64,000 nt of DNA from Clostridiales bacterium DTU069 (lineage in GTDB: Bacteria; Bacillota; Clostridia; DSM-8532), in assembly GCA_001512485.1 (NCBI GenBank), contig LFRV01000040.1, forward strand, positions 1 through 64,000, in the 5' to 3' direction. A program made the position numbers and the translations under genes. Shown one piece after another: positions 8,057 through 17,218 of this stretch; position 1 is the first letter of the stretch, and each line of letters opens with the position of its first letter. The notes under the pieces were generated by a model. That model saw only the letters and a program-made list of their open reading frames with translations. It had not been told where the DNA came from and searched no databases.

Positions 8057-9892
8057 ATGAGGATGAAACACGGTGTCCGAAATATAATAATAATGGTTTT
8101 GTTTATCTTGACCTTTTGGTTTGGAATCCGGCCCATTATTACCGGCGATGAATTTGAAAACAGGATTAAGAAAATGAAAGGTACAACGGGCGGTGACGAG
8201 TATGCTCTTGTCGTGTTCGGAACCGAACCGGAAGGTATAGCCGCGGCGCTGTCCGGTGCCAGACTGGGGCTGAAAACGCTTCTTGTTACGGAGGATATTG
8301 ATCCCGGAAGCTATATAAAATCTGGGCTTATTACATATACATCACCTGACTATGCGACGATTGACGGCGAGAAAATAAAACTGAATACCGGAATTTATAC
8401 CGAGCTTTTTGGAGAAACCGGCGGGAATTTCTCCCTTGAGAATTATATAAATACTGTTATCAAAAAACTTGAAAGAGAATCAAATCTTGATGTTTTCTAC
8501 AATGCCGGCATTCTGTCGGCACAGACTGATGGAAATCTAGTCGAGAGCGCATCTGTTTATTACAACGGCGAAACAAGGCAAATTAAAGCATCTTATTTTA
8601 TCGATGCGACAGAAGACGGAAAATTTTTGGAGTTGTGCAATGTACCGTATTTTACTGGCTCGGGCGATATTGGCGTTCAAAATGCCTATATGCCGGTTCA
8701 CTATAATTTTATAATCTCCAATGTGAAATGGGAGGACATCGAAAGCATAAGGAAGCAGATTCAGAACGTGCATGATTTCCGGCAGGTTCTGGCACAATAT
8801 GAGAGGGTCAGCAAGAAAACACAAATCTCAAATCTCAATTTTATCGGCCAACCTAATAACAATATGGTGATCAGCGGAATAAAAATGATGCAGGTTAATG
8901 TGGATGATCCTTCGGCGATCGAAGCAGATCTGAAAAATGCGTCAGCCGAAGCTAAAACGCTGACAGCTTTTTTGCAGTACACTTTTGTTCCGTTTGAGAA
9001 CAGCTCGTTTGTAGCGGGCGCCTCCCGTTTTTACATACCGGAATATAGACATTTTAGCGGCAGATACCGGCTTACTGTTGAAGATGTGCTCGAAAACCGT
9101 AATTTCCGTACTAAAATTGTACTTGCCTCCGCTCCCGTTGACGGGGAAAAATTTGTAAGTCCGGAGTTTGCCGAGGAATATACTTATATAATAGGTTCAC
9201 CCATAGTATATTCAATTCCTCTTGAGTGTTTTATTGCGCAAAATTACGACAATTTAATGATGGTTGGAAAAAAGGCTTCGTTTTCTTCCCTCGCTTCAAC
9301 GAGCGCCGGACGAATGCCCGTGAGCATATCGAGCGGGAACGCATTGGGGGTAACGGCTGCATATTGTTATCTTAACGGTCTTACGCCGGCGGAGCTTGCC
9401 GCAGCTTCGGACAAAACCCTTCAGGAATATCAGAAATTACTGAAACGGGCAGGCATTACCCTTGTTGATTTTGATGAACCAAACCCGAACAAGGACCACT
9501 GGGCATGGTCGTCGGTTAAGGTGTTGACGGAATATGGGCTTATTGCCGGAGGAGTGGAGAACGACTACCTGTTTGAACTCGAAGCCAGTCAGGAAAATCT
9601 TGCGATACTTATTATTAATATGATTGTGAAGGTTTTACCCGATATGTATTCTCTTGATTTGGATACAAGAATTCGCGCTTATGCGGTCGATGAAAGATTA
9701 ACCGGAGAAAAAGCGTGCGAAATCGTTCTTGAAACCCTTGATATTTCGTATGTGCAGGGAAGTGCATTTGATAAAGCCGAAAAAGAGGGTATTATTTCAA
9801 AAGATATCCTCGAACGGATTAGTCCCGACAAACCCGTTACACTGGACTGCGTTTATGCTCTTACCATAGATCTGATCAACCGTATGAAATAG
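8057..9892 (+). CDS. Membrane-anchored FAD-dependent oxidoreductase with SLH-like C-terminus
   Basis: 611 residues from ATG 8057, with AAAGGT six bases upstream. A single hydrophobic anchor lies near residues 8-25. A Rossmann-like FAD-binding start follows (VVFGTEPEGIAAALSGARLG, about 50-70), then the body of the FAD_oxidored-type family, including a late ASTSAGRMPVSISSGNALG segment (about 410-430). The C-terminal part (about 475-611) contains HWAWSSVKVLTEYGLIAG, which matches the HWA...L...GLI.G pattern of S-layer homology units, and a second weaker unit. The first glycine of the usual dinucleotide motif is altered, so FAD binding needs confirmation. The substrate is unknown. Confidence 0.75.
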   Translation: MRMKHGVRNIIIMVLFILTFWFGIRPIITGDEFENRIKKMKGTTGGDEYALVVFGTEPEGIAAALSGARLGLKTLLVTEDIDPGSYIKSGLITYTSPDYATIDGEKIKLNTGIYTELFGETGGNFSLENYINTVIKKLERESNLDVFYNAGILSAQTDGNLVESASVYYNGETRQIKASYFIDATEDGKFLELCNVPYFTGSGDIGVQNAYMPVHYNFIISNVKWEDIESIRKQIQNVHDFRQVLAQYERVSKKTQISNLNFIGQPNNNMVISGIKMMQVNVDDPSAIEADLKNASAEAKTLTAFLQYTFVPFENSSFVAGASRFYIPEYRHFSGRYRLTVEDVLENRNFRTKIVLASAPVDGEKFVSPEFAEEYTYIIGSPIVYSIPLECFIAQNYDNLMMVGKKASFSSLASTSAGRMPVSISSGNALGVTAAYCYLNGLTPAELAAASDKTLQEYQKLLKRAGITLVDFDEPNPNKDHWAWSSVKVLTEYGLIAGGVENDYLFELEASQENLAILIINMIVKVLPDMYSLDLDTRIRAYAVDERLTGEKACEIVLETLDISYVQGSAFDKAEKEGIISKDILERISPDKPVTLDCVYALTIDLINRMK

Positions 9893-9911
9893 TCTGTTAA
9901 CCGTCATCACG

Positions 9912-11042
9912 TTAAATTTCCTCGTCCTCCAGAAAATCCGCGATAAGTAAATCTGCAAATTTCCCATAACTTTGCAATCCGTCGGGCTGGTTATTGCTTT
10001 TTAGATAATACTCATTTATATCATCCGCGATTTTTGTAATCTTCTCCCTTTGATGCGCGTCCCAGAAATCCCTTATATTGCGCTGATCGGATTTTATTTC
10101 ATCGCTCAGAAGCGACGATATCTGTTCATATAAATCCGGAGATTGCCTGTATAATTCATTGCCGACATAAGTAATCGCGGACAGGTATCCGGAGTATTGA
10201 AACAATGGATCGGCGTGATTTTTACATGCTAAAAACCCGATATAATTCGCCTCGTCTTCAAAAGTAATGCCCATTTGATGCGCGATTTCGTGGCATGCGG
10301 TGTGCGGCAGCGTGACTAAAGGAGGTTCTATGTTTATGTTTGGCTCGCCCGTTAAAAAGCTGTACACTCCTGCATATCCGGATATAGTTTGAATGCGCGA
10401 AAAAAGAAGCCCCTTTACCTTTACGCGTTTGGAGCGGAAAAAGGGATATATATCGGAAAGCGGCTTGTACCCTTTCCATGCGGTATTTAGTACTGTTCTT
10501 ACCATTTCGCGTCCGGATGTATTTTCATTCGTTAACTGCAGACCGGAACGAATTTCATTTGCACGCAGAACAAGAGCTTTATATGTCGCAGACAATTCAG
10601 AAACCGAATACTTGTTTACCTGAAGGCCGAGCCGGTCTTTTAACGGGACTCGGAAATTATTAAGATTCCATAAGAAGTTAAACAGGAACCACCCTAACGA
10701 TGCTGCAAAAAGAACAAGGGTGACAAAACGCACCGCCTCTTTTACAAAGTTTTTCAGATATATCGAACGTACCAGCCTGAACAGCATGTACACGAAGAAA
10801 AGCACAATCAGCAGTATGAATATTTCATACAGCGAGAACGGAAAAAGGTTTGCAATGCCTGTCTGGATTGCCGAGGTGACAGGGAAAATACCGCGGGAAT
10901 AATATTTTTCAGTAATATCCGGCCGTGAAACGGCCAGCTTTCTTGCCGCAAATGTTAAAACGGCAAGAATTACAGATATAAGCAATATTATACGGATACG
11001 GCTTTTCTTTTTTCTTGCAGACACGCTTACCTGGATATACAT
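9912..11042 (-). CDS. DUF3810 family membrane protein (HExxH metallopeptidase-like)
   Basis: 376 residues. Hydrophobic segments lie near residues 17-36, 70-95 and 105-128, followed by a large presumably extracytoplasmic domain. HEIAHQMG (about 251-258) with downstream EDEAN and GFLACKNH gives the HExxH...E arrangement of zinc metallopeptidases and matches the DUF3810 family as I know it. No substrate is known. It lies 11 bp downstream of the TagA-type glycosyltransferase on the same strand, suggesting a shared envelope function. It converges with the FAD oxidoreductase gene, 19 bp apart, with no clear terminator between. Confidence 0.82.
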   Translation of the reverse strand: MYIQVSVSARKKKSRIRIILLISVILAVLTFAARKLAVSRPDITEKYYSRGIFPVTSAIQTGIANLFPFSLYEIFILLIVLFFVYMLFRLVRSIYLKNFVKEAVRFVTLVLFAASLGWFLFNFLWNLNNFRVPLKDRLGLQVNKYSVSELSATYKALVLRANEIRSGLQLTNENTSGREMVRTVLNTAWKGYKPLSDIYPFFRSKRVKVKGLLFSRIQTISGYAGVYSFLTGEPNINIEPPLVTLPHTACHEIAHQMGITFEDEANYIGFLACKNHADPLFQYSGYLSAITYVGNELYRQSPDLYEQISSLLSDEIKSDQRNIRDFWDAHQREKITKIADDINEYYLKSNNQPDGLQSYGKFADLLIADFLEDEEI

Positions 11043-11053
11043 AACTGCACCTG

Positions 11054-11785
11054 TTATTTATTAAATATACGTTTTTTAATTGTCAGAATAATAAAACGGG
11101 GCAGATCCATCATCCGCTTATAGCGCCTTGGTTCACGGATAAGCCGGTAAAGCCATTCAAAGCCGAGCTTTCGGATTGTTTCGGGAGCCAGCGATGCTTT
11201 TCCGGCAAATATATCAATAGCTCCGCCTACGCCAATACATACCTTGCAGGACAGCCGGTACATATTACGGTGTATCCAGAATTCCTGTTTTGGGGCTCCC
11301 ATCCCGACAAGTAGGATGTCCGCTCTCGATTCGTTTATCAGTTCAATAATGTGATCTTCTTCATCAGGATTAAAATAACCGTTATGATAACCTGTAATTT
11401 TTACTTTCCCGTATTTCTCCATTATATTTACAGCGGCGATTTCAGCTACTCCGGGACGGCCTCCCAGTATATAAAACCCCACGTTTTTGCCCGCAAAAGT
11501 TTCAAAAAGTTTTTTTGTGAGATCAATTCCCGAAACCTTTTCCTTCAAAGGCGTTCCGAGTATTTTTGAAGCAAGCACGACGCCAGCACCGTCGGGGATC
11601 AAAAGTCCGGCGTTATTAAGAATACTTTTCAGTTCGGGGTCCCTCTGCGCCTGCATGATAATTTCGGAATTAGGAGTGTAGACCGCGTTAATTGAATTGC
11701 CGTTAATCCACTCCATGACTTTTTCAACAGTTTCCCGCATTGTTATATTATTAATGTATACGCCATGAATGTTTACCCTGTCCAT
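11054..11785 (-). CDS. WecB/TagA/CpsF family glycosyltransferase
   Basis: 243 residues. The family transfers N-acetylmannosamine or a related sugar to a lipid-linked precursor in wall teichoic acid or capsule synthesis at the cytoplasmic membrane face. Typical blocks are present: the early TPNSEI block, GAGVVLASKILG, LVGMGAPKQEFWI and the C-terminal GFEWLYRLIREPRR. I chose ATG 11785 (GGAG eight bases upstream). An upstream ATG at 11833 would leave almost no leader from the likely -10 at 11849-11854, and still earlier starts would run into repeat copy C. No other teichoic acid gene is adjacent. Confidence 0.9.
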   Translation of the reverse strand: MDRVNIHGVYINNITMRETVEKVMEWINGNSINAVYTPNSEIIMQAQRDPELKSILNNAGLLIPDGAGVVLASKILGTPLKEKVSGIDLTKKLFETFAGKNVGFYILGGRPGVAEIAAVNIMEKYGKVKITGYHNGYFNPDEEDHIIELINESRADILLVGMGAPKQEFWIHRNMYRLSCKVCIGVGGAIDIFAGKASLAPETIRKLGFEWLYRLIREPRRYKRMMDLPRFIILTIKKRIFNK

Positions 11786-11848
11786 TTCAAATTCTCCGGT
11801 TTCAACTTTTTTAGCAGCAATTTTAAAAGTCATACTTTTTTCCCCGTT

Positions 11849-11854
11849 ATTATA
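11849..11854 (-). promoter_or_regulatory. Possible -10 element for the TagA-type gene
   Basis: TATAAT on the minus strand about 64 bp before the chosen start. The -35 region is poor (TTTTAA), so this is tentative. Confidence 0.3.
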
Positions 11855-11883
11855 TAACATAATGGCATTTTTTAAAAGGATAA

Positions 11884-11996
11884 GGCAAAACACCCGAACC
11901 AGAGCCGCGTACCAACAGGAACGCGGCAGCACTGCCTCGACCCGTTAACCACCCGCTGTCTATATGACACTATTTCCGCGGGTCCTGGTTCATGCT
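11884..11996 (+). repeat. GC-rich repeat, degenerate copy C
   Basis: Contains CACCCGAACC near 11890, AACCACCCGCTGTC near 11946-11960, and then CACTATTTCCGCGGGTCCTG (11968-11987). These are the right end and left end motifs of the family in the same order as at the A/A' and B/B' loci, but with a spacer of only about 9 bp. It sits between the divergent TagA-type and pcrA genes. Confidence 0.7.
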
Positions 11997-12028
11997 GTTA
12001 AAAAAATAATATAAAAAAGAACAGACGT

Positions 12029-12057
12029 TTGCATTAGTTCTTTTTAAATTGTATAAT
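12029..12057 (+). promoter_or_regulatory. Sigma-A promoter for pcrA
   Basis: TTGCAT (12029-12034), 17-bp spacer, TATAAT (12052-12057), 38 bp before the pcrA start. Confidence 0.75.
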
Positions 12058-12095
12058 TACTGTATGTTTATTTTCGATATATTACCGGAGGGTTT

Positions 12096-14315
12096 ATGGA
12101 ACTGATAGAAGGATTGAATCCGCAGCAAAAAGAAGCAGTTTTGCATACAGAAGGGCCGTTGCTGGTTTTAGCCGGCGCCGGTTCTGGGAAAACGCGCGTA
12201 ATTACCCACCGTATTGCGTATCTTATACAGGAAAAAGGTGTTGCGCCGTGGAATATATTGTCGTTGACGTTTACGAATAAGGCGGCAAAAGAAATGAGAG
12301 ATCGCATCGAAGCGATCATTGGAGCAAGGGTATTGGACATATGGTGCGGTACTTTTCATTCGTGCTGCGTTCGTATTTTGAGAAGAGAAATTGAAAGACT
12401 CGGCTTTAACCGCGACTTTGTCATATATGATACCGATGACCAGGAAACGTTGATAAAAGACTGTCTTGAAAGGCTTGGGTATAACGAAAAAAATTTTCCA
12501 CCAAAACAGATTCTTGCGTATATAGGAAGGGCAAAGGATGAGCTGATTAATCCTGAAGCGTATTCAATTAACGCTGCCTCCGATTTTCGCTTGCGGAAAA
12601 TATCCAATATTTATACATTGTACCAGAAAAAGCTGAAGGCAAACAACGCTCTCGACTTTGATGATATTCTGCTGCATACCCTTAAAATTTTTGACGAAAA
12701 TCCGGATGTTCTTGCGTATTACCAGGAGAAATTTAAATATATTCTTGTCGATGAATATCAGGATACAAACACGGCTCAATATATGCTTGTGTCAATGCTC
12801 GCAAAAAAGCACCGTAATATTTGCGTGGTCGGGGATGACGATCAGTCAATATACGGATGGCGGGGCGCAAATATGCGGAATATACTCGATTTTGAAAAAC
12901 ATTTTCAAGGCTGCCGGGTAATAAAGTTGGAGCAGAATTACCGTTCAACGGAAAGGATTCTTGAGGCGGCAAATAACGTTATAAAAAACAATTTTGGCAG
13001 GAAACCGAAAATACTCTGGACAAAAAACTCGGCAGGAGAGCCGGTATATGTGTATAGGGCATATGACGAAAAGGATGAAGCGGATTTTGCAGCGGGTATG
13101 ATACGGGACGCTGTTACACGCGGAGAAAATGAGTACGGTGATTTTGCCGTATTATATCGTATTAACGCTCAATCCCGCGTATTTGAAGACGCTTTTATCA
13201 GGATGGGGGTTCCTTACAGACTTATAGGCGCGCACAGGTTCTATGACAGGAGAGAAATAAAAGATATAATTGCCTACCTTAGGGCAGTAAATAACCCGCA
13301 TGATGATATCAGCCTTAAACGCATTATAAATGTTCCAAGAAGAGGGATAGGAAAAGTAACTCTCGACAGGGCAGAGCAGCTTGCATACGATAATGGCGTC
13401 AGCATTTACTCAATTTTAAAGGAAGCTTACAGGATAAACGAGTTGGCAAGAGCATCGGCTAAAATAAAGAGTTTTGTCGAATTGCTCGTGAACCTTAGGA
13501 CGCTTGCGGAATACCTTGATTTAACCGAATTAATTAAAGAGGTAATAGACCAAAGCGGGATAGTTAAGGAACTTGAACAGGAAGATACCGTAGAAGCAAG
13601 AACCAGAATAGAAAATATACGGGAATTCCAATCCGTTGTGTTGGATTTTGTACGAAACAGCGAGGAGGAAAATCCCGGTCTAAATGATTTTCTGGCTCAT
13701 GTTTCGCTTATTGCCGATGTTGACAATATGGACAATGGACAGGATAAGGTTGTGCTAATGACGATGCACAGCGCGAAAGGGCTTGAATTTCCGGTTGTTT
13801 TCCTCGCCGGCATGGAGGAAGGCGTTTTCCCGAGCTACCGTTCAATAGGTGAAGAAAGCGAGATGGAGGAAGAGCGCAGGCTGTGTTATGTTGGCATTAC
13901 ACGCGCAAAAGAAAAGCTTTTCCTTACTTTGGCAAAATCCAGAACTCTTTTCGGGAATACAACATATAACAGGCAATCACGTTTTATTGATGAGATACCG
14001 GAGGACCTTTTGAAATATGTCGGCGAAAACGGCTGTGTTTTTAACAGTAATACCGGCAAACCGGTTATCAGGCAGGTTGGCGCAGATGAGTGGAAACAGC
14101 GCACGGCGTCTTTTATTAAAGCGGAGGAATTAAATATTGACGAACTGGTTGTAGGAACCAGGGTAATACACAAAAAGTTCGGTACCGGCACTATAACGGC
14201 AAGGGAGCAGGAAGGCAACGATTTCAAGCTTGAAATAAATTTTGACGGGCTTGGGATGAAAAGGCTGATGGCTTCGTTCGCAAAACTGAAATCCGCGCCT
14301 TCGGACAATATGTAA
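12096..14315 (+). CDS. pcrA: ATP-dependent DNA helicase PcrA (UvrD family)
   Basis: 739 residues. A 3'-5' superfamily 1 helicase of DNA repair and replication. The Q-motif LNPQQKEAV lies at 7-15, Walker A AGAGSGKT at 26-33, the DExx box VDEYQDTN near 218, and GDDDQSIYGWRGA follows. The C-terminal tail carries GTRVIHKKFGTG, the Tudor-like RNA-polymerase-binding fold typical of PcrA. GGAGGG precedes the ATG. Usually pcrA is next to ligA; here the next gene is a small cysteine protein and then spoIIE. Confidence 0.96.
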   Translation: MELIEGLNPQQKEAVLHTEGPLLVLAGAGSGKTRVITHRIAYLIQEKGVAPWNILSLTFTNKAAKEMRDRIEAIIGARVLDIWCGTFHSCCVRILRREIERLGFNRDFVIYDTDDQETLIKDCLERLGYNEKNFPPKQILAYIGRAKDELINPEAYSINAASDFRLRKISNIYTLYQKKLKANNALDFDDILLHTLKIFDENPDVLAYYQEKFKYILVDEYQDTNTAQYMLVSMLAKKHRNICVVGDDDQSIYGWRGANMRNILDFEKHFQGCRVIKLEQNYRSTERILEAANNVIKNNFGRKPKILWTKNSAGEPVYVYRAYDEKDEADFAAGMIRDAVTRGENEYGDFAVLYRINAQSRVFEDAFIRMGVPYRLIGAHRFYDRREIKDIIAYLRAVNNPHDDISLKRIINVPRRGIGKVTLDRAEQLAYDNGVSIYSILKEAYRINELARASAKIKSFVELLVNLRTLAEYLDLTELIKEVIDQSGIVKELEQEDTVEARTRIENIREFQSVVLDFVRNSEEENPGLNDFLAHVSLIADVDNMDNGQDKVVLMTMHSAKGLEFPVVFLAGMEEGVFPSYRSIGEESEMEEERRLCYVGITRAKEKLFLTLAKSRTLFGNTTYNRQSRFIDEIPEDLLKYVGENGCVFNSNTGKPVIRQVGADEWKQRTASFIKAEELNIDELVVGTRVIHKKFGTGTITAREQEGNDFKLEINFDGLGMKRLMASFAKLKSAPSDNM

Positions 14316-14333
14316 GCCATGCCTCTATCCGTT

Positions 14334-14362
14334 TTGACATCATATGTATCCCCTGAAATACA
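14334..14362 (+). promoter_or_regulatory. Possible promoter before small cysteine protein
   Basis: A perfect -35 TTGACA (14334-14339), 17-bp spacer and a weak -10 AATACA (14357-14362). Confidence 0.3.
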
Positions 14363-14437
14363 GTGTGTGAATTTTCATAAAAACCGTGAATAATTTCATG
14401 CCTGAAGGATAAGATATGTTCCGAGGGAGTGATCGAC

Positions 14438-14650
14438 TTGAGTGAAACATTGACACAGGAACAACTTAAACTTATAGGTGAAAATTGCAGCCAGTACAGG
14501 CCGGTAAGCCAGGGTTATTCGGTAGTAATGGGAATAAATGTGGATGAGGGGATATCCTGCGGTACATGCAGGTATTGGTCAGGTTCGGAATGCGTTATAG
14601 ACGCGCTTGATAATGTTGCGGTTAATCTGGGCATACTTCCGGAAGAATAA
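14438..14650 (+). CDS. Small cysteine-containing conserved-type protein, unknown function
   Basis: 70 residues. The TTG at 14438 has GAGGGAG eight bases upstream; the GTG at 14429 overlaps that site. It is acidic and soluble, with a C-G-T-C-R-Y motif followed eight residues later by a third cysteine, a pattern able to bind a metal or cluster. I do not recognise the family. It stands alone between pcrA and spoIIE, with a possible promoter of its own. Confidence 0.65.
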   Translation: MSETLTQEQLKLIGENCSQYRPVSQGYSVVMGINVDEGISCGTCRYWSGSECVIDALDNVAVNLGILPEE

Positions 14651-14766
14651 GAATTAATACCTTTGGAATTTATACCGTAATTAATTACCATTTCACATAT
14701 AAACAGAATACACCGGTACGTAATTTGTCGCGGACCGCATCCGGATTATTTCCGGAAAAGCGCAAT

Positions 14767-14799
14767 ACGACAGGTTAAGACAATTGATCCATGTATAAT
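14767..14799 (+). promoter_or_regulatory. Spo0A-type, long-spacer promoter for spoIIE
   Basis: ACGACA (14767-14772) and TATAAT (14794-14799) are 21 bp apart. In B. subtilis the spoIIE and spoIIG promoters also have a spacer several bp too long and need Spo0A-phosphate. TACGACA fits the reverse 0A box TTCGACA with one mismatch, and TTTGTCGCG near 14724 is a second partial box. Confidence 0.5.
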
Positions 14800-14834
14800 C
14801 TAGTCATACTAATGATAAACCGGGGGTCTGTTTT

Positions 14835-17198
14835 ATGAGAAATTTCACTTCTGCTCAGAAAGCGCCGGCATCCGGCAGTAAAAAAGTCCATTTCGCGGAA
14901 CAGCTAAAAGCATTAACGATATTTGATATACTATCGTGCATTTTTTGCGGAGTTTTGTCCAGAGGCACATTTTTTGGAACTGTCAGCCCGTTTGGTCTTG
15001 CTTTATATGCCGCATATTCCGGAAACGGTTTTGCAAAAGCGATTATGACGATTTCAATAATCTCTTTCAACTTATTCGGCGGAGATTTTCTTAAAGCATT
15101 AAAACAGACTGCGACGATATTTTTATTTGAATGGCTTATTATCCTGTTTAAAAAAAACAGCAAAGAAGCGGGCCATATCGGAAAAGCGTTCTTTATGGCG
15201 GTATCATCCGCCATTACGGGTATATTAGTATTTTTAATAAACGGCCAGCTTATGCTTGAATTCGTTTTTATTCTTATTAATGTGATGCTTATCGCCGCAG
15301 CTTCTCCGATTATTTCACTCGTTATCGAAGAAAAGGCAGGTACAAAAGAATACCAGGAACGAAATCACCTGAAACTGCTTGGTTTTTTGATTCTTTTAAG
15401 CGCATTTTTGCTTGGCATATCGGGATTCAGCATTTTTGGCATACAAGCCGATGCGGTAATGGCCGGCATTTGCGTACTTATGCTCGCGAGACATTTTGAT
15501 CCGGGCATTGCAGCATGTGCGGGCGCAATAGCCGGGATTTCCGTTTCCCGCGGCGGTATTGCCGAATTAACATCATTAGCCGGGGTATACGCGATTACCG
15601 GTATGACGGCGGGTATATTAAAAAAGTCTAAAATGGCTTCAGGTATTGCGTTTTTTATAATCCAGGCTGTTGTCATTATCCTTTCAAAAGAATATTTTAC
15701 CGGTTGGGCGGAAATTGTTATACCGACAGTTTTATTCATACTGCTCCCTGATATAAAACCTGGAAGAATTCATGCGTTAAAGTGTCATATCGGCGAATAT
15801 GACGATGAAACACAAAAGGTAAACAGGGTTAAAAGCATTGTTACAAAAAAGTTGTCCGATATATCAAAAGCTCTTATAAGACTAGCAAATACGGTTGAAA
15901 AACAGATTAAAGACAGACTTGGCGGGCAGGAAATAAACGCGAACGCGGTAATTGAACAGCTTACGGCCGAAGTTTGCAGCCAATGCGCAAAAGGTTCGTC
16001 CTGTTGGGATATGGGACTGGTGAATACATATAAAACGGTGATATGTATTGCTTCACGTCTGGAGGAAGGTACGACGGCACATAAAGAGCATATGAAAGAT
16101 CTGGGCAGGTTTTGCGCAAAACCCTCCGCGGTTTTGGAGGCGCTCTCGAAAATTATTGAAATAAAAAGAATAGAGAAAATATGGCAGGGGATAGTTTATG
16201 ACAGCATAAGCATAATTCCGGAACAAATATACGGTATGTCCGAAATTATAAAAACGATATCGGGCGGATTTTTCCGAGAGATAGCACACCATGCCGAAGA
16301 AGAAAAAAAGATTAAAAAAGCTTTAACAAAAAAAGGATATTTGATTACTAATGTTGAGGTCAATAAAAACCGATGCGGCAGATTTACATGCGAAATTCAG
16401 GTTGAAGGCTGCCGCGGAAGGAAAGATTGCATAAAGAGCATTGAGACAGTTACTTCCGGGATATTGGGTTTACCAATGAAAGTTGAAGAAGGCGAATGCA
16501 AGGATCGGGGAAAGGAAAACTGCTTTCTTTTTTTAAAGGAGAAAGAAGTTCTTGGAGTCACTACAGGAATAGCAAGGGTTAAAAAAAATAAATCAGGTGT
16601 TTCGGGAGATTCATTTACCTTCCTGAAAACACGTGACGGGGAATATGTTGTGGCAATAAGCGACGGAATGGGCAGCGGCAGTGAAGCGAACAGGCTCAGC
16701 GAAACAACAATTGGCCTTTTGGAACAGCTTATTGACTGCGGACTTTCAATCCGCGACAGTCTTCGTATGATAAACATAATGATGAGTATGAATCCTGAAA
16801 AATACTCAACAGTGGATATTTCAGTTATTGATTTATACAGCGGTAATACCGAGTTTTACAAAATGGGAGCTGTTCCAAGCATTATTGCGAACGGAAAAGA
16901 TATAGAGTTAATACAAACGGACAATCTCCCCGCAGGTTTTTTAACTGACAGCGCGGTACGGCCCGAAAAACGGAAAATATCCGATGGGGAATTTGTTATT
17001 ATGATGACCGATGGTTTGTATGATCGTCTCAACGGTTCGAGCGGTAAGAACATGATCAAAAGGGCAATAGTCCGAGAAAACACGCTGAACCCTCAGGAAC
17101 TGGCGGAACATTTATTGGAAAAAGCCTGTTCAGGTAAAAAAGCCATTACCGATGATATGACGGTTATAATCACAAAGCTTTGGCGAAAAACCGGCTGA
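14835..17198 (+). CDS. spoIIE: Stage II sporulation protein E (PP2C phosphatase)
   Basis: 787 residues. SpoIIE dephosphorylates SpoIIAA to switch on sigma-F in the forespore and helps place the polar septum. The N-terminal part (about 30-310) has about ten hydrophobic segments. A central cysteine-containing region (about 320-560) follows, and the PP2C phosphatase domain ends the protein with AISDGMGSGSEAN near 606 and MMTDGLYDRL near 723. Length and order are normal. The gene is monocistronic and converges with murC. Confidence 0.96.
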   Translation: MRNFTSAQKAPASGSKKVHFAEQLKALTIFDILSCIFCGVLSRGTFFGTVSPFGLALYAAYSGNGFAKAIMTISIISFNLFGGDFLKALKQTATIFLFEWLIILFKKNSKEAGHIGKAFFMAVSSAITGILVFLINGQLMLEFVFILINVMLIAAASPIISLVIEEKAGTKEYQERNHLKLLGFLILLSAFLLGISGFSIFGIQADAVMAGICVLMLARHFDPGIAACAGAIAGISVSRGGIAELTSLAGVYAITGMTAGILKKSKMASGIAFFIIQAVVIILSKEYFTGWAEIVIPTVLFILLPDIKPGRIHALKCHIGEYDDETQKVNRVKSIVTKKLSDISKALIRLANTVEKQIKDRLGGQEINANAVIEQLTAEVCSQCAKGSSCWDMGLVNTYKTVICIASRLEEGTTAHKEHMKDLGRFCAKPSAVLEALSKIIEIKRIEKIWQGIVYDSISIIPEQIYGMSEIIKTISGGFFREIAHHAEEEKKIKKALTKKGYLITNVEVNKNRCGRFTCEIQVEGCRGRKDCIKSIETVTSGILGLPMKVEEGECKDRGKENCFLFLKEKEVLGVTTGIARVKKNKSGVSGDSFTFLKTRDGEYVVAISDGMGSGSEANRLSETTIGLLEQLIDCGLSIRDSLRMINIMMSMNPEKYSTVDISVIDLYSGNTEFYKMGAVPSIIANGKDIELIQTDNLPAGFLTDSAVRPEKRKISDGEFVIMMTDGLYDRLNGSSGKNMIKRAIVRENTLNPQELAEHLLEKACSGKKAITDDMTVIITKLWRKTG

Positions 17199-17202
17199 TA
17201 TC

Positions 17203-17218
17203 AGGATAGTGTTATCCT
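17203..17218. terminator. Short hairpin between convergent spoIIE and murC
   Basis: AGGATA-GTGT-TATCCT, a perfect 6-bp stem with a 4-base loop, centred on the 13-bp gap and reaching into the murC stop codon. No immediate T-run follows, so it is a weak bidirectional terminator candidate. Confidence 0.35.
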
